Below are positions 10,437-21,817 of a DNA stretch of 64,000 bases, piece after piece. This stretch comes from Telluria beijingensis (GTDB lineage Bacteria > Pseudomonadota > Gammaproteobacteria > Burkholderiales > Burkholderiaceae_D): the NCBI RefSeq assembly GCF_030770395.1, contig NZ_CP132480.1, forward strand, positions 602,821 to 666,820. Direction: 5' to 3'. A program made the translations under genes and the position numbers. Each line of letters opens with the position of its first letter. The first letter of the stretch is position 1. Below the pieces are notes generated by a model. It was not told where the DNA came from. It made no database searches and saw only the letters and a list, made by a program, of their open reading frames with translations.

Positions 10437-12527
10437 ATGAGTACCACCGGAATTGAACTGAATACCCGCCGCCGCTGGCTGGCCGAGGCGGTCGAGCTGA
10501 TCTCGTCGATGCGCTTCGCGATCAGCCTGCTCACCATCATCTCGATCGCCTCTGTCATCGGCACCGTGCTCAAGCAGAACGAGCCGATGCCCAATTACGT
10601 TAATCAGTTCGGGCCGTTCTGGTTCGAGATCTTCGGCAAGCTCGGCCTGTATAACGTCTATTCGAGCTGGTGGTTCCTGGTCATCCTGGTGGTGCTGATC
10701 GTTTCCACCGCCCTGTGCGTGGTGCGCAACACGCCCAAGATGTTGCGCGATATGCGCAGCTGGCGCGAGAACGTGCGCGTCGATTCGCTGCGCAATTTCC
10801 ACCACAAGGCCGAGTGGCAGGCGCCGCTGGCGCGCACTGAATTGGCCGAACAGAGCGCGTTGCGCCTGCGCCACGCCGGCTATGCCACGAAAATTGTCGA
10901 GAAAGACCAGGCCATCCTGGTCTCGGCCAAGAAAGGCGCCGGCAACAAGTTCGGCTATATCTTCGCCCACACCTCGATCATCGTGATCCTGCTCGGCGGC
11001 ATGCTGGACTCGGAACTCCCCGTGCGCTTTCAGCAGTGGTTCCTGGGCAAAACACCATTTACCGGCAGCGGCGTGATCGCCGAGATCCCGGCCCAGCACC
11101 GCCTCGGCCAGGGCAACCCCAGCTTCCGCGGCAATACCGCCATCGCCGAGGGCCAGACCAGCCATACCGCGATCCTGAATCAACCATCCGGCGTGCTGGT
11201 GCAAGAACTGCCGTTCGGGATCGAGCTCAAGAAATTCCACATCGAGTTCTACTCGACCGGCATGCCCAAGCTGTTCGCCAGCGACGTCGTGGTGCACGAC
11301 CTGGAAACCGGCCACAAGTTCGAATCGACCATCAAGGTCAACCACCCACTGATCTACAAGGGCATCGCCGTCTACCAGTCGAGCTTTGACGATGGCGGCA
11401 GCAAGCTCCGGCTCACCGGCTTCCCGATGACGGGCGCCAGCGCCGCCAGCTTCGCGATCGAGGGCGAGGTCAACGGCGCCACCGAGCTCACCTTCGGCAA
11501 GGACAAGTACGCGGTCGAGTGGTCGGGCTTCCGTCCCTTCAATGTCGAGAACATTGCGCAAGGCAACGATGCGCGCGCGGTAGGCACGAATATCGGGTTC
11601 AACGCCCAGTTGTCGGCCACCCTGGGCAAGGCTTCCGGCGCGGCGGCCGACCCCGACGCCAACAAGGATTTAAAAAACGTCGGCCCCAGCGTGCAATACA
11701 AGCTGCGCGACCACACCGGCCAGGCGCGCGAGTACATGAACTACATGCAGCCCTTGACCCTGGAAGGCGCGCAGGTCTACCTGGCCGGCGTGCGCTCGAA
11801 CCCGTCCGAGAACTTCAGCTTCCTGCGCATCCCGTCCGACGAGCGCCATGGCGTGGGCGACTGGATGCGCCTGCGCGCGGCGCTGTCCGACCGCGCCGCG
11901 CGCCAGGAGGCCGCCACCCGCTACGCCGCGCGCGCCCTGAGCGCGGACGGGCAGGGTGGCGCGCTGGCCAGCCAGTTGAAGGATTCGGCGGCGCGCACGC
12001 TCGACATCTTCGCCGGCGGCGATGGCCGCGGCGGTTTCATCGGCGTGGCCCGCTTCCTGGAGCAAATCCCGCAGGCCGAGCAGGAGAAGGCCGCCGGCAT
12101 CTTCATGAAGATGCTCAACGGCGCGCTGTGGGAATTGTGGCAGGTGGCGCGCGAAAGGAATGGCGACGCCGCGGCCGAACCGACCGAGGCCAACGGCCGC
12201 TTCCTGCAACTGGCCACCAATGCGCTGTCGGACAGCTTCCTGTACGGCGCGCCGGTCTATTTGCAGCTGGACGATTTCACCGAAGTAAAAGCATCGGTAC
12301 TTCAGATGACTCGCTCGCCGGGCAAGAATGTGGTCTACTTCGGCTGCCTGCTGCTTACCCTGGGCGTGTTCGCGATGTTTTATATTCGCGAACGGCGCGT
12401 CTGGATCTGGGTGCGCGACGTAGATGATGGTGCCGAGGCCCTGATGGCGATGAGCACCCAGCGCAAGACGCTCGATTTCGAGCGCGAATACGAAGACTTG
12501 TCGATCAAGCTGCCGCAACCGGCGTAA
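10437..12527 (+). CDS. resB: Cytochrome c biogenesis protein ResB (System II)
   Basis: Membrane protein of the System II (Ccs) cytochrome c synthase, which holds apocytochrome and, with CcsA/CcsB, carries out haem attachment. The 696 residues include two early membrane helices (SMRFAISLLTIISIASVIG and SSWWFLVILVVLIVSTALC), a third near 170-190, a large periplasmic domain, and a last helix near 620-645 before the cytoplasmic tail. The early segment NEPMPNYVNQFGPFWFEIF is typical of beta-proteobacterial ResB. It lies 21 bp upstream of its partner gene ccsB, so they form an operon. Confidence 0.93.
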   Translation: MSTTGIELNTRRRWLAEAVELISSMRFAISLLTIISIASVIGTVLKQNEPMPNYVNQFGPFWFEIFGKLGLYNVYSSWWFLVILVVLIVSTALCVVRNTPKMLRDMRSWRENVRVDSLRNFHHKAEWQAPLARTELAEQSALRLRHAGYATKIVEKDQAILVSAKKGAGNKFGYIFAHTSIIVILLGGMLDSELPVRFQQWFLGKTPFTGSGVIAEIPAQHRLGQGNPSFRGNTAIAEGQTSHTAILNQPSGVLVQELPFGIELKKFHIEFYSTGMPKLFASDVVVHDLETGHKFESTIKVNHPLIYKGIAVYQSSFDDGGSKLRLTGFPMTGASAASFAIEGEVNGATELTFGKDKYAVEWSGFRPFNVENIAQGNDARAVGTNIGFNAQLSATLGKASGAAADPDANKDLKNVGPSVQYKLRDHTGQAREYMNYMQPLTLEGAQVYLAGVRSNPSENFSFLRIPSDERHGVGDWMRLRAALSDRAARQEAATRYAARALSADGQGGALASQLKDSAARTLDIFAGGDGRGGFIGVARFLEQIPQAEQEKAAGIFMKMLNGALWELWQVARERNGDAAAEPTEANGRFLQLATNALSDSFLYGAPVYLQLDDFTEVKASVLQMTRSPGKNVVYFGCLLLTLGVFAMFYIRERRVWIWVRDVDDGAEALMAMSTQRKTLDFEREYEDLSIKLPQPA

Positions 12528-12548
12528 GCTGGCGACGATCTGGAGGAA

Positions 12549-13730
12549 ATGATGGAATTGTCCCAAACCAAAACGGGTCGCGCGGCGCGCTCGACCGACA
12601 AATACCAGGAAAAGGTCGGCTACTTCCGCCGCCTGACCGCGGCCGACTGGCTGTACGCGCTCGCCCTGTGCGCGGGGGCCCTGTACGCGCAAGTCCAGTA
12701 CGGCCACTTCATGGACATCTATGAAGAAATCATCCTGATCTGTACCGCGCCGGTGTTCGCGGCGCTGGGCTGGTACTGGAAACCGATGCGCTGGCTGGTG
12801 CCGCTGGTCGGCGTGGTTTCCCTGGCCGCGATCTCGATGTATGACGGCAACCTGGCCGCGGCCGAGCAAAAGTTCTTTTTGAAATACATGCTGTCGAGCG
12901 GCTCGGCCATCCTGTGGATGAGCGCGCTGTTCATGTTCTCGACCTTGTTCTACTGGGTCGGCCTGTTCAGCCGCGGCAAGTTTGGCGGCAACGTCGGCGC
13001 CAACCTGTGCTGGGCCGCCATCGTGATCGGCTCGGTCGGCATGATGGTGCGCTGGTACGAAAGCTACCTGATCGGGCCGGACGTCGGCCATATCCCGGTG
13101 TCGAACCTGTACGAGGTGTTCATCCTGTTCGCGATCATCACTGCGATGTTCCATCTGTACTACGAAGAACACTACGCCACCCGCCAGTTGGGTCCGTTCG
13201 TGATGCTGATCATCGCCGCCGCCGTGGCCTTCCTGCTGTGGTACACGGTGTCGCGCGACGCCGCCCAGATCCAGCCGCTGGTGCCTGCCCTGCAGAGCTG
13301 GTGGATGAAGATCCACGTGCCGGCCAACTTCATCGGCTACGGCACCTTCGCCCTGGCGGCGATGGTCGGCAGCGCCTACCTGCTGAAATCGCACGGCATC
13401 CTGGCCGACCGCCTGCCGTCGTTCGAGGTGCTGGACGACGTGATGTACAAGGCGATCTCGATCGGCTTCGCCTTCTTCACCGTCGCCACCATCCTGGGCG
13501 CCCTGTGGGCGGCCGAGGCCTGGGGCGGCTACTGGTCATGGGACCCGAAAGAGACCTGGGCGCTGATCGTCTGGCTCAACTACGCGGCCTGGCTGCACAT
13601 GCGCCTCATGACCGGCCTGCGCGGCCGCGTGGCGGCCTGGTGGGCGGTGGTGGGCCTGCTGGTGACCACCTTCGCCTTCCTGGGCGTGAACATGTTCCTG
13701 TCGGGTCTGCATTCCTACGGCGAGCTGTAA
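12549..13730 (+). CDS. ccsB: Cytochrome c biogenesis protein CcsB/CcsA (haem channel)
   Basis: Second component of the System II cytochrome c synthase, exporting haem and presenting it to apocytochromes. The 393-residue integral membrane protein has about eight helices and the diagnostic tryptophan-rich WWD signature AWGGYWSWDPKETWAL near residues 320-335, with haem-ligand histidine candidates in flanking loops (KIHVPANF and WLHMRLM). A GGAGG site precedes the ATG at 12549; a second ATG follows immediately. Naming of this family (CcsA or CcsB) varies between databases. Confidence 0.93.
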   Translation: MMELSQTKTGRAARSTDKYQEKVGYFRRLTAADWLYALALCAGALYAQVQYGHFMDIYEEIILICTAPVFAALGWYWKPMRWLVPLVGVVSLAAISMYDGNLAAAEQKFFLKYMLSSGSAILWMSALFMFSTLFYWVGLFSRGKFGGNVGANLCWAAIVIGSVGMMVRWYESYLIGPDVGHIPVSNLYEVFILFAIITAMFHLYYEEHYATRQLGPFVMLIIAAAVAFLLWYTVSRDAAQIQPLVPALQSWWMKIHVPANFIGYGTFALAAMVGSAYLLKSHGILADRLPSFEVLDDVMYKAISIGFAFFTVATILGALWAAEAWGGYWSWDPKETWALIVWLNYAAWLHMRLMTGLRGRVAAWWAVVGLLVTTFAFLGVNMFLSGLHSYGEL

Positions 13731-13805
13731 GCAGTGTTGGTGGCCTAACGCTGGCTTAAGGGAACTTCGTGTAATGTGAAGTCTCTTAAGCTTGCGGGGC
13801 CTGCC

Positions 13806-14786
13806 ATGCTGTTCAAACGTCATCCCAACGGACTCGATCTTCCGTTCCCGTCCGAAATCACTCCCCAAGAGGTCTACACCGGCCGGCGTCAGTTCATCGC
13901 CCGCATGGCGGCCACGGCCGCCGTCGGCGGTGGCGTGTGGGAAATGGCCAACCGCGAAGCCTTCGCTCAGACCGCGACCGGCCAGAAACTGGCGGCGCGC
14001 GCCAACGTGGCGCTGTCCACCGACGAAAAGCAGACCCCGTTCAAGGACGCCGCCGGCTACAACAATTTCTACGAATTCGGCCTCGACAAGGGCGACCCGG
14101 CCGACAACGCGCACACCCTGGTCACGCGTCCGTGGACGGTGCGCATCGAGGGCGAAGTCAAGAAACCGCTCACGCTCGACATCGACAGCCTGCTCAAGCT
14201 GGCGCCGCTCGAAGAACGCATCTACCGCCTGCGCTGCGTCGAAGGCTGGTCGATGGTCATTCCCTGGATCGGTTATTCGCTGTCGAACCTGCTCAAGCAG
14301 GTCGAGCCGACCGGCAACGCCAAGTTCGTCGAATTCACCACCCTGGCCGACCGCAAGCAAATGCCGGGCCTGCGCAGCGGCGTGCTCGACTGGCCGTACG
14401 TCGAGGGCTTGCGCATCGACGAAGCCATGCATCCGCTGACCCTGCTCACGATGGGCATGTACGGCCAGGTCTTGCCGAACCAGAACGGCGCCCCGGTGCG
14501 CCTGGTCGTGCCCTGGAAATACGGCTTCAAGTCGGCCAAGTCGATCGTCCGTATCCGCCTGGTATCGCGCCAGCCGCGCACCGCCTGGAACGATTCGGCG
14601 CCGCGCGAATACGGCTTCTATTCGAACGTGAACCCGAACGTCGACCATCCGCGCTGGTCGCAGGCCAGCGAGCGCCGCATCGGCGAGACCGGCCTGTTCC
14701 AGCCGAAACGCAAGACCCTGATGTTCAACGGCTACGACCAGGTCGCCTCGCTGTACACGGGCATGGACCTGAAGCGCTATTACTGA
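13806..14786 (+). CDS. msrP: Protein-methionine-sulfoxide reductase catalytic subunit MsrP
   Basis: Periplasmic molybdopterin enzyme that repairs oxidised methionines in envelope proteins. The 326-residue protein has a twin-arginine signal ([17 protein letters not shown], about 27-43) and the molybdenum-ligand cysteine C144 in [11 protein letters not shown]. The C-terminus [20 protein letters not shown] is characteristic of the family. The ATG at 13806 was preferred because it yields the usual MLFKR-type beginning; a GTG at 13776 would add ten residues. The gene overlaps msrQ (TGATG), so the pair is co-translated. Confidence 0.95.
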   Translation: MLFKRHPNGLDLPFPSEITPQEVYTGRRQFIARMAATAAVGGGVWEMANREAFAQTATGQKLAARANVALSTDEKQTPFKDAAGYNNFYEFGLDKGDPADNAHTLVTRPWTVRIEGEVKKPLTLDIDSLLKLAPLEERIYRLRCVEGWSMVIPWIGYSLSNLLKQVEPTGNAKFVEFTTLADRKQMPGLRSGVLDWPYVEGLRIDEAMHPLTLLTMGMYGQVLPNQNGAPVRLVVPWKYGFKSAKSIVRIRLVSRQPRTAWNDSAPREYGFYSNVNPNVDHPRWSQASERRIGETGLFQPKRKTLMFNGYDQVASLYTGMDLKRYY

Positions 14787-15409
14787 TGGCGCTGCAGCTT
14801 TCGAACACGCAGCTCAAGTGGCTCAAGGTCGCCATCTTCGTGCTGGCGCTGCTGCCATTTGCCCGACTGGTGTGGGGCGTGGCGACCGGCGCCTTTACCG
14901 ATCCGCTGGCCGAAATCACCGGGATCAGCGGCGAGTGGGCCTTGTACTTCCTGTGCATCACGCTGGCCGTCACGCCGCTGCGGCGCCTGAGCGGCTGGAA
15001 CTGGCTGGTGAAGCTGCGGCGCATGGTCGGGCTGTTCACGTTCTTCTACGCCTTCGTGCACTTCATCGCCTTCCTGTGGTTCGACCATTTCTTCGACGTG
15101 GCGGCGATGCTGGCCGACGTGGTGAAACGGCCCTTCATCCTGGTCGGCTTCATCGCCTTCGTGCTCCTGATCCCGCTGGCGGCGACGTCGACCAATGCGA
15201 TAATCAAGCGCCTGGGCGGCAAGCGCTGGCAGTGGCTGCACCGGCTGATCTACCTGATCGGGCCGCTGGCGATCCTGCATTACTGGTGGATGAAAGAGGG
15301 CAAGAGCGACTTCGCGCAGCCGATCCTGTTCGGGGCCATTGTCGCCGTACTGCTGGCGCTGCGGGTGTTCTGGCACTTCAGGCGCAAGCCGCAGGCTGTG
15401 CGCGCGTGA
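14786..15409 (+). CDS. msrQ: Haem-binding membrane subunit MsrQ
   Basis: Inner-membrane cytochrome b-type protein that delivers quinone-pool electrons to MsrP. The 207 residues have about six hydrophobic spans, with haem-ligand histidine candidates in FFYAFVHFIAFLWFDHFF and RWQWLHRLIYLIGPLAILHYWWM. It begins on the last base of the msrP stop codon. The start ATG at 14786 gives [15 protein letters not shown] terminator follows, separating it from the convergent lysA. Confidence 0.94.
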   Translation: MALQLSNTQLKWLKVAIFVLALLPFARLVWGVATGAFTDPLAEITGISGEWALYFLCITLAVTPLRRLSGWNWLVKLRRMVGLFTFFYAFVHFIAFLWFDHFFDVAAMLADVVKRPFILVGFIAFVLLIPLAATSTNAIIKRLGGKRWQWLHRLIYLIGPLAILHYWWMKEGKSDFAQPILFGAIVAVLLALRVFWHFRRKPQAVRA

Positions 15410-15416
15410 AGTGAAA

Positions 15417-15444
15417 AGGCCCGCATCGCGCGGGCCTGTTTGTT
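15417..15444 (+). terminator. Intrinsic terminator after msrQ
   Basis: Perfect 8-bp stem AGGCCCGC/GCGGGCCT with a 5-nt loop, followed by GTTTGTTTC. It lies between the convergent msrQ and lysA; the lysA side has a weaker A-rich complement (GTGAAA), so it mainly serves msrPQ. Confidence 0.7.
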
Positions 15445-15446
15445 TC

Positions 15447-16724
15447 TTACTTGATCATCGTTTCCAGCGCGAACACCTCGCTTGGGGTCTCGCGCCGCCG
15501 CACCAGGTGGATGACGTCGCTATCGACGATCACCTCGGCCGCCCGGCCGCGGGTATTGTAGTTCGACGCCATCGTCATGCCATAGGCGCCGGCCGTCATG
15601 ACGGCCAGCAGGTCGCCCGGCTCGAGCGCCAGTTCGCGCTCGCGCGCCAGCCAGTCGCCCGACTCGCACACCGGACCGACGATGTCCCACACCAGCTTTT
15701 CGCCGTCGCGCGGGGTCACCGCTTGCACGCCCATCCAGGCCTGGTACAAAGTCGGCCGCATCAGGTCGTTCATGGCGGCATCGACGATGCAGAAGTTCTT
15801 TTCGGCGCCCGGCTTGAGGAACTCGGTCTTGGTCAGCAGCACGCCGGCATTGGCCACGATCGAGCGGCCCGGCTCGAAGATCACCTTGACCGGCTGACCA
15901 TCGTGTTTCTCGGCGCGCCAGGCGTCGATGCGCTTGAACAGGCGGGCCAGGTAGTCGCCCACCGGCACCGGCGGCTTGTCGCCGGCCACGCCGTAGTCGA
16001 CGCCGATGCCGCCGCCGATGTCCAGGTGGTGCAGGTGGATGCCCTCGGTGTGCAGGGTGTCGATCAGGTCGATCAGTTTATCCAGCGCTTCGAGCAGAGG
16101 GGCGTCGTCCAGCAGCTGCGAACCGATATGGCAGTCGATGCCGACCACGTCCAGGTTGGGCAGCGACGCCGCGGTGCGGTAGGTGTCGAGCGCATCGTCG
16201 AAGGCCACGCCGAACTTGTTGGCCTTCAGGCCGGTCGCAATATACGGGTGGGTCTTGGCGTCGACGTTCGGGTTCACGCGCAGCGAGACCGGTGCGCGCA
16301 TGCCGAGCTTGCCGGCGACCTCGTTCAGGCGGTGCAGCTCGGGAATCGATTCGACGTTGAAGCACAGGATGCCCTTCTCCAGCGCCAGCTGCATCTCTTC
16401 GACGGTCTTGCCGACGCCCGAGAAGATGGTCTTGCCCGGATCACCGCCGGCCGCGATCACGCGCAGCAGTTCGCCGCCCGAGACGATGTCGAAACCCGCG
16501 CCCTGGCGCGCCAGCAGGTCGAGCACGGCCAGGTTCGAGTTGGCCTTCATCGCGTAGCAGACCAGGGCGTCGCGGCCCTGGCAGGCGTCGTGGTAGGCGC
16601 TGAAGTTCTCGAGCAGGGCGGCCTTCGAATAGACGTAGGTCGGCGTGCCGAATTGTTCCGCGATGGCGGACAGCGAGACGTTTTCGGCGTGCAGGACGCC
16701 GTCTTGGTGCGAGAAGTGGGACAT
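15447..16724 (-). CDS. lysA: Diaminopimelate decarboxylase
   Basis: PLP-dependent last step of lysine biosynthesis, meso-diaminopimelate to L-lysine. The 425-residue length is standard for fold-III decarboxylases. K60 in VCYAMKANSN is the PLP lysine. HIGSQ, the glycine loop DIGGGIGVDY, EPGRSIVANAG and the C-terminal CESGDWLARE segment (active-site Cys contributed to the other subunit) are all present. It overlaps the upstream lptM gene by 1 bp, an arrangement also seen in other proteobacteria. Confidence 0.96.
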   Translation of the reverse strand: MSHFSHQDGVLHAENVSLSAIAEQFGTPTYVYSKAALLENFSAYHDACQGRDALVCYAMKANSNLAVLDLLARQGAGFDIVSGGELLRVIAAGGDPGKTIFSGVGKTVEEMQLALEKGILCFNVESIPELHRLNEVAGKLGMRAPVSLRVNPNVDAKTHPYIATGLKANKFGVAFDDALDTYRTAASLPNLDVVGIDCHIGSQLLDDAPLLEALDKLIDLIDTLHTEGIHLHHLDIGGGIGVDYGVAGDKPPVPVGDYLARLFKRIDAWRAEKHDGQPVKVIFEPGRSIVANAGVLLTKTEFLKPGAEKNFCIVDAAMNDLMRPTLYQAWMGVQAVTPRDGEKLVWDIVGPVCESGDWLARERELALEPGDLLAVMTAGAYGMTMASNYNTRGRAAEVIVDSDVIHLVRRRETPSEVFALETMIK

Positions 16725-16918
16725 CAGCGGTTGGGTGCGGGTGTGGAGGCGTTGTTCGAAGGGACGGGCTGGGGCGGTTGTTCGACCGGCGCCGGTGCGG
16801 GCCGGCTTGGCGGCGTCGGCATGTACAGGTCGCCGGTCTGGCCGCAGCCTGACAAGGCGCCGGCGAGCAAAACGGCACCAGGGAGAAGCGCAAGAGTGGA
16901 CTTCACGATTAGAATCAC
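16724..16918 (-). CDS. lptM: Small lipoprotein LptM (YifL-like)
   Basis: Lipoprotein of 64 residues with a signal sequence and lipobox LSGC (Cys at residue 25), then the conserved GQTGDLYMP motif and a Pro-rich tail. In Enterobacteria the family member LptM assists disulfide maturation of the LPS translocon LptD. The position immediately upstream of lysA and divergent from cyaY matches many beta- and gammaproteobacteria. The start is GTG at 16918 or GTG at 16906; both give a valid lipoprotein signal. Confidence 0.85.
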   Translation of the reverse strand: MILIVKSTLALLPGAVLLAGALSGCGQTGDLYMPTPPSRPAPAPVEQPPQPVPSNNASTPAPNR

Positions 16919-16947
16919 GGTTTGATTAGCAGATTTTGGAGTGTAGC

Positions 16948-17277
16948 ATGACCGAAACCGAATTTTTGGACCTTGCCGACCTGACCCTCAAGCAGATCGA
17001 GGATGCCTTCGACCGCCTGAACGACGAGGACGTGATCGACGTCGAGTGCAAGCGCAGCGGCAACGTGCTGGAGATCGAGTTCATCGACAACGGCTCCAAG
17101 ATCATCGTCAACAGCCAGGCGCCGCTGCAGGAGATGTGGGTGGCGGCGCGTTCGGGCGGTTACCACTACAAGCGCGTGGGCGACGAGTGGCGCAATACGC
17201 GCGATGACAGCGAGTTCTTTGCGTCGTTGTCGAAGTATGCGGGGGAGCAGGGCGGGGCGCAGGTGTCGCTGGTTTGA
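16948..17277 (+). CDS. cyaY: Iron-donor protein CyaY (frataxin)
   Basis: Bacterial frataxin of 109 residues that binds iron and modulates cysteine desulfurase in Fe-S cluster assembly. It has the acidic first helix (TETEFLDLADLTLKQIEDAFDR) and the beta-sheet motif ending NSQAPLQEMWVAARSGGYHY. The ATG at 16948 gives the family-typical start. It is divergently oriented to lptM, with the two starts only about 30 bp apart. Confidence 0.94.
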   Translation: MTETEFLDLADLTLKQIEDAFDRLNDEDVIDVECKRSGNVLEIEFIDNGSKIIVNSQAPLQEMWVAARSGGYHYKRVGDEWRNTRDDSEFFASLSKYAGEQGGAQVSLV

Positions 17278-17315
17278 ACGAACGTCGCATACCCGCGGCA
17301 ACCCATTTTCGTTAG

Positions 17316-17436
17316 CCCCAAAACGTCGTCCCCGCGAAGGCGGGGACCCAAGTCCTCAGCACTGCCACTACGCTTGAAGCAAGTGGTGCGCTAGCAAACT
17401 TGGGTCCCCGCCTTCGCGGGGACGACGTATTTGGGG
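17316..17436. repeat. Palindromic interspersed element, family 1, copy A
   Basis: Two inverted arms of about 38 bp (17316-17353 and 17398-17436) containing GTCGTCCCCGCGAAGGCGGG flank a 44-nt spacer. Each arm is itself partly palindromic (CCCCGCgaagGCGGGG). It fills the gap between the convergent cyaY and ponA. Copies B (38012-38142) and C (41021-41131) share the arms. This is the layout of a REP-pair (BIME) or a small non-autonomous element. Confidence 0.88.
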
Positions 17437-17449
17437 GTAACGGTTCTGC

Positions 17450-19783
<2,334 letters not shown>

Positions 19784-20114
19784 GCTGACTTTCGCTTTGT
19801 TGATCCGCCTCATTATAAGGCAGCGGTTTGGTGCCCGATACTGGCTGGAGCTTAACGGAACTCAAGGGCAATATTGGCCTGGCAATGAAATGGCCAGAGT
19901 GTGGCGCGCACGCCCCGGAATGGAGTGTTCCAGTGCAGAAATTTCTTGTCCGCAGTCATCCTTTGTTGCTACGATCCTTGGCGGTGCTGCACGTAAGTAC
20001 CGGATTTTTAAAGAAAAGTTATAAGAAGTAAATAGCTGTTTTCTTTACGACAACACCCGGTTCCGGGAATATTCAAGCACATTCTGTCCTCAGGACAGCC
20101 AAGGGAGTGTATTG
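19784..20114. other. Divergent intergenic region between ponA and pilM
   Basis: About 330 bp without a convincing gene. It must hold the promoters for the penicillin-binding protein and for the pil operon. An AT-richer stretch (about 20005-20055) lies 60-110 bp before pilM, and an AAGGGAG ribosome-binding site sits at 20101-20107. Short open frames here lack ribosome-binding sites and protein-like composition. I see no clear sigma-54 or sigma-70 consensus. Confidence 0.5.
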
Positions 20115-21179
20115 GTGATCAATCTGGGTTCCTTGTTCGGTCAATCGAATCCGCCGATGGTCGGGCTCGATATCAGCACGTCCGGCGTTCGCCTGGTCGA
20201 GTTGGCCGATGCCGGCAAGGGTATCGTGCGCCTGGAGCGCTACACCCTCGAGGCGCTGCCGCGCGGCGCCGTCGTGGACGGCAATATCGAAAACATGGAC
20301 CAGGTCGCTGACGCGGTGCGCCGGGTCTGGAAGAAGAGCGGCACCCGCGCCCGCCACGTGGCGCTGGGCATGCCGCCCGCCGCCGTGATCACCAAGAAGA
20401 TCATCCTGCCGGCCGGCTTGTCGGAAGACCAGCTCGAGGTGCAGGTCGAGTCCGAGGCCAGCCAGTATATCCCGTTCGCGCTCGATGAGGTCAGCCTCGA
20501 CTTCGACGTGATCGGCCCGGCACCCAATTCGGCCGACGACATGGAAGTGATGCTGGCTGCTGCGCGCCGCGAAAAGGTCGAGGACCGGGTCGCGATCGCC
20601 GAGGCCGCCGGCCTGACGGCCACCGTGATGGACATCGAATCCTACGCCGCGCGCAGCGCGCTCGAACACGCCGCCCAGCCGCGGCAAGACCAGATCGTGG
20701 CCCTGTTCCAGATCGGCGCCCACGCCACCCACGTGTCGGTGCTGCTGAACGGCGAGGCGGTCTACGAGCGCGAGCAGCCGTTCGGCGGCAATGCGCTGAC
20801 CCAGGACATCGTGCGCGCCTACGGCATGGCGTTCGAGGAAGCGGAAACGCGCAAGAAGGCGGGCGACCTGCCCGAGAACTACCGCGCCGACATCCTGGCG
20901 CCTTTCCTGGAGAGCGCGGCGCTGGAAATCACGCGCGCCATCCAGTTTTTCTATACCTCGACCCCGTATACCCGGATCGACCAGCTGTACCTGGCCGGCG
21001 GCTGCGCGCTGCTGCCGGGGATCCTCGAGATCGTGGCCGGCCGCACCCGCCTCCCGGTCAGCCTCGCGGCGCCCTTCGAAGGCATGCAGCTCGGCGCCGG
21101 CGTGCGCGAGCATCAGCTGCGCCAGGACGGTCCGGCCTACCTGGTCGCCTGCGGCCTGGCGCTGCGGAGGTTCGGCTGA
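20115..21179 (+). CDS. pilM: Type IV pilus assembly protein PilM
   Basis: Cytoplasmic actin-like ATPase of the pilus alignment complex; it binds the N-terminal tail of PilN. The 354 residues have the ATP-fold phosphate loop GLDISTSGVRLVEL near the start and the later VALFQIGAHATHVSVL and LAGGCALLPGI motifs. The start is ambiguous between TTG 20112 and GTG 20115; the GTG is better spaced from AAGGGAG. First gene of a tightly overlapping five-gene operon whose last product is the PilQ secretin. Confidence 0.94.
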   Translation: MINLGSLFGQSNPPMVGLDISTSGVRLVELADAGKGIVRLERYTLEALPRGAVVDGNIENMDQVADAVRRVWKKSGTRARHVALGMPPAAVITKKIILPAGLSEDQLEVQVESEASQYIPFALDEVSLDFDVIGPAPNSADDMEVMLAAARREKVEDRVAIAEAAGLTATVMDIESYAARSALEHAAQPRQDQIVALFQIGAHATHVSVLLNGEAVYEREQPFGGNALTQDIVRAYGMAFEEAETRKKAGDLPENYRADILAPFLESAALEITRAIQFFYTSTPYTRIDQLYLAGGCALLPGILEIVAGRTRLPVSLAAPFEGMQLGAGVREHQLRQDGPAYLVACGLALRRFG

Positions 21180-21817
21180 TGATCCGGATTAACCTGCTGC
21201 CTCACCGCGAGGCCAAGCGCAAGCAGAAGCAGAGCGCCTTCGTCGCCCTGCTGGCGCTGGGCGGCCTGGTCGGCGCCGCCATCGTGCTGCTGGTGGGCGC
21301 CTATAACGCCAGCCAGATCTCGGTCCAGAACCAGCGCAACGAGGTGCTCAAAAAAGCCAGCGCCCAGCTCGACGAGCAGATCGGCGAGATCACCAACCTG
21401 AAGGAAGAAATCGCGGCCCTGCAGGCGCGCCAGCAGGCGGTCGAGGACTTGCAGGGCGACCGCAACCAGCCGGTCCACCTGCTCGACGAACTGGTGCGCC
21501 AGACGCCGGAAGGCGTGCACCTGAAGTCGGTCAAGCAGAGCGGCCAGCGCGTGATCCTGAACGGCAACGCCCAGTCGCAGGAAAGGGTGGCCGAGCTGCT
21601 GCGCAACCTCACGAGCGGGTCGGCCTGGCTGGAAAGTCCGGACCTGACCGAAGTGCGCGCCGTCACCGTCACCCAGGGCAAGACGTCGCGCCAGGTGGTC
21701 GATTTCACGCTCGCGGTGTCGATCAAGCGCGTGCGTCCGGCCGGGTCGGACGACGACGCCACGGACGGCGACAAGCCGGCCAAGACGGCCTCCAGGCGCG
21801 CGGCGGAGAAGTCATGA
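21179..21817 (+). CDS. pilN: Type IV pilus assembly protein PilN
   Basis: Bitopic inner-membrane protein of 212 residues. It begins with the conserved PilM-binding motif MIRINLLPHRE, followed by a basic stretch, one membrane helix (about 21-41) and a periplasmic coiled coil plus ferredoxin-like domain that pairs with PilO. The ATG overlaps the pilM stop (TGATG-type), and the end overlaps pilO by 4 bp. Confidence 0.94.
   Translation: MIRINLLPHREAKRKQKQSAFVALLALGGLVGAAIVLLVGAYNASQISVQNQRNEVLKKASAQLDEQIGEITNLKEEIAALQARQQAVEDLQGDRNQPVHLLDELVRQTPEGVHLKSVKQSGQRVILNGNAQSQERVAELLRNLTSGSAWLESPDLTEVRAVTVTQGKTSRQVVDFTLAVSIKRVRPAGSDDDATDGDKPAKTASRRAAEKS

Noticed and set aside
17316..17436. Palindromic element as a bidirectional terminator for cyaY and ponA
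   Set aside because: Although the hairpins are strong, no T-run follows either arm and the same sequence recurs at two other loci in different contexts, so it is better called an interspersed repeat.
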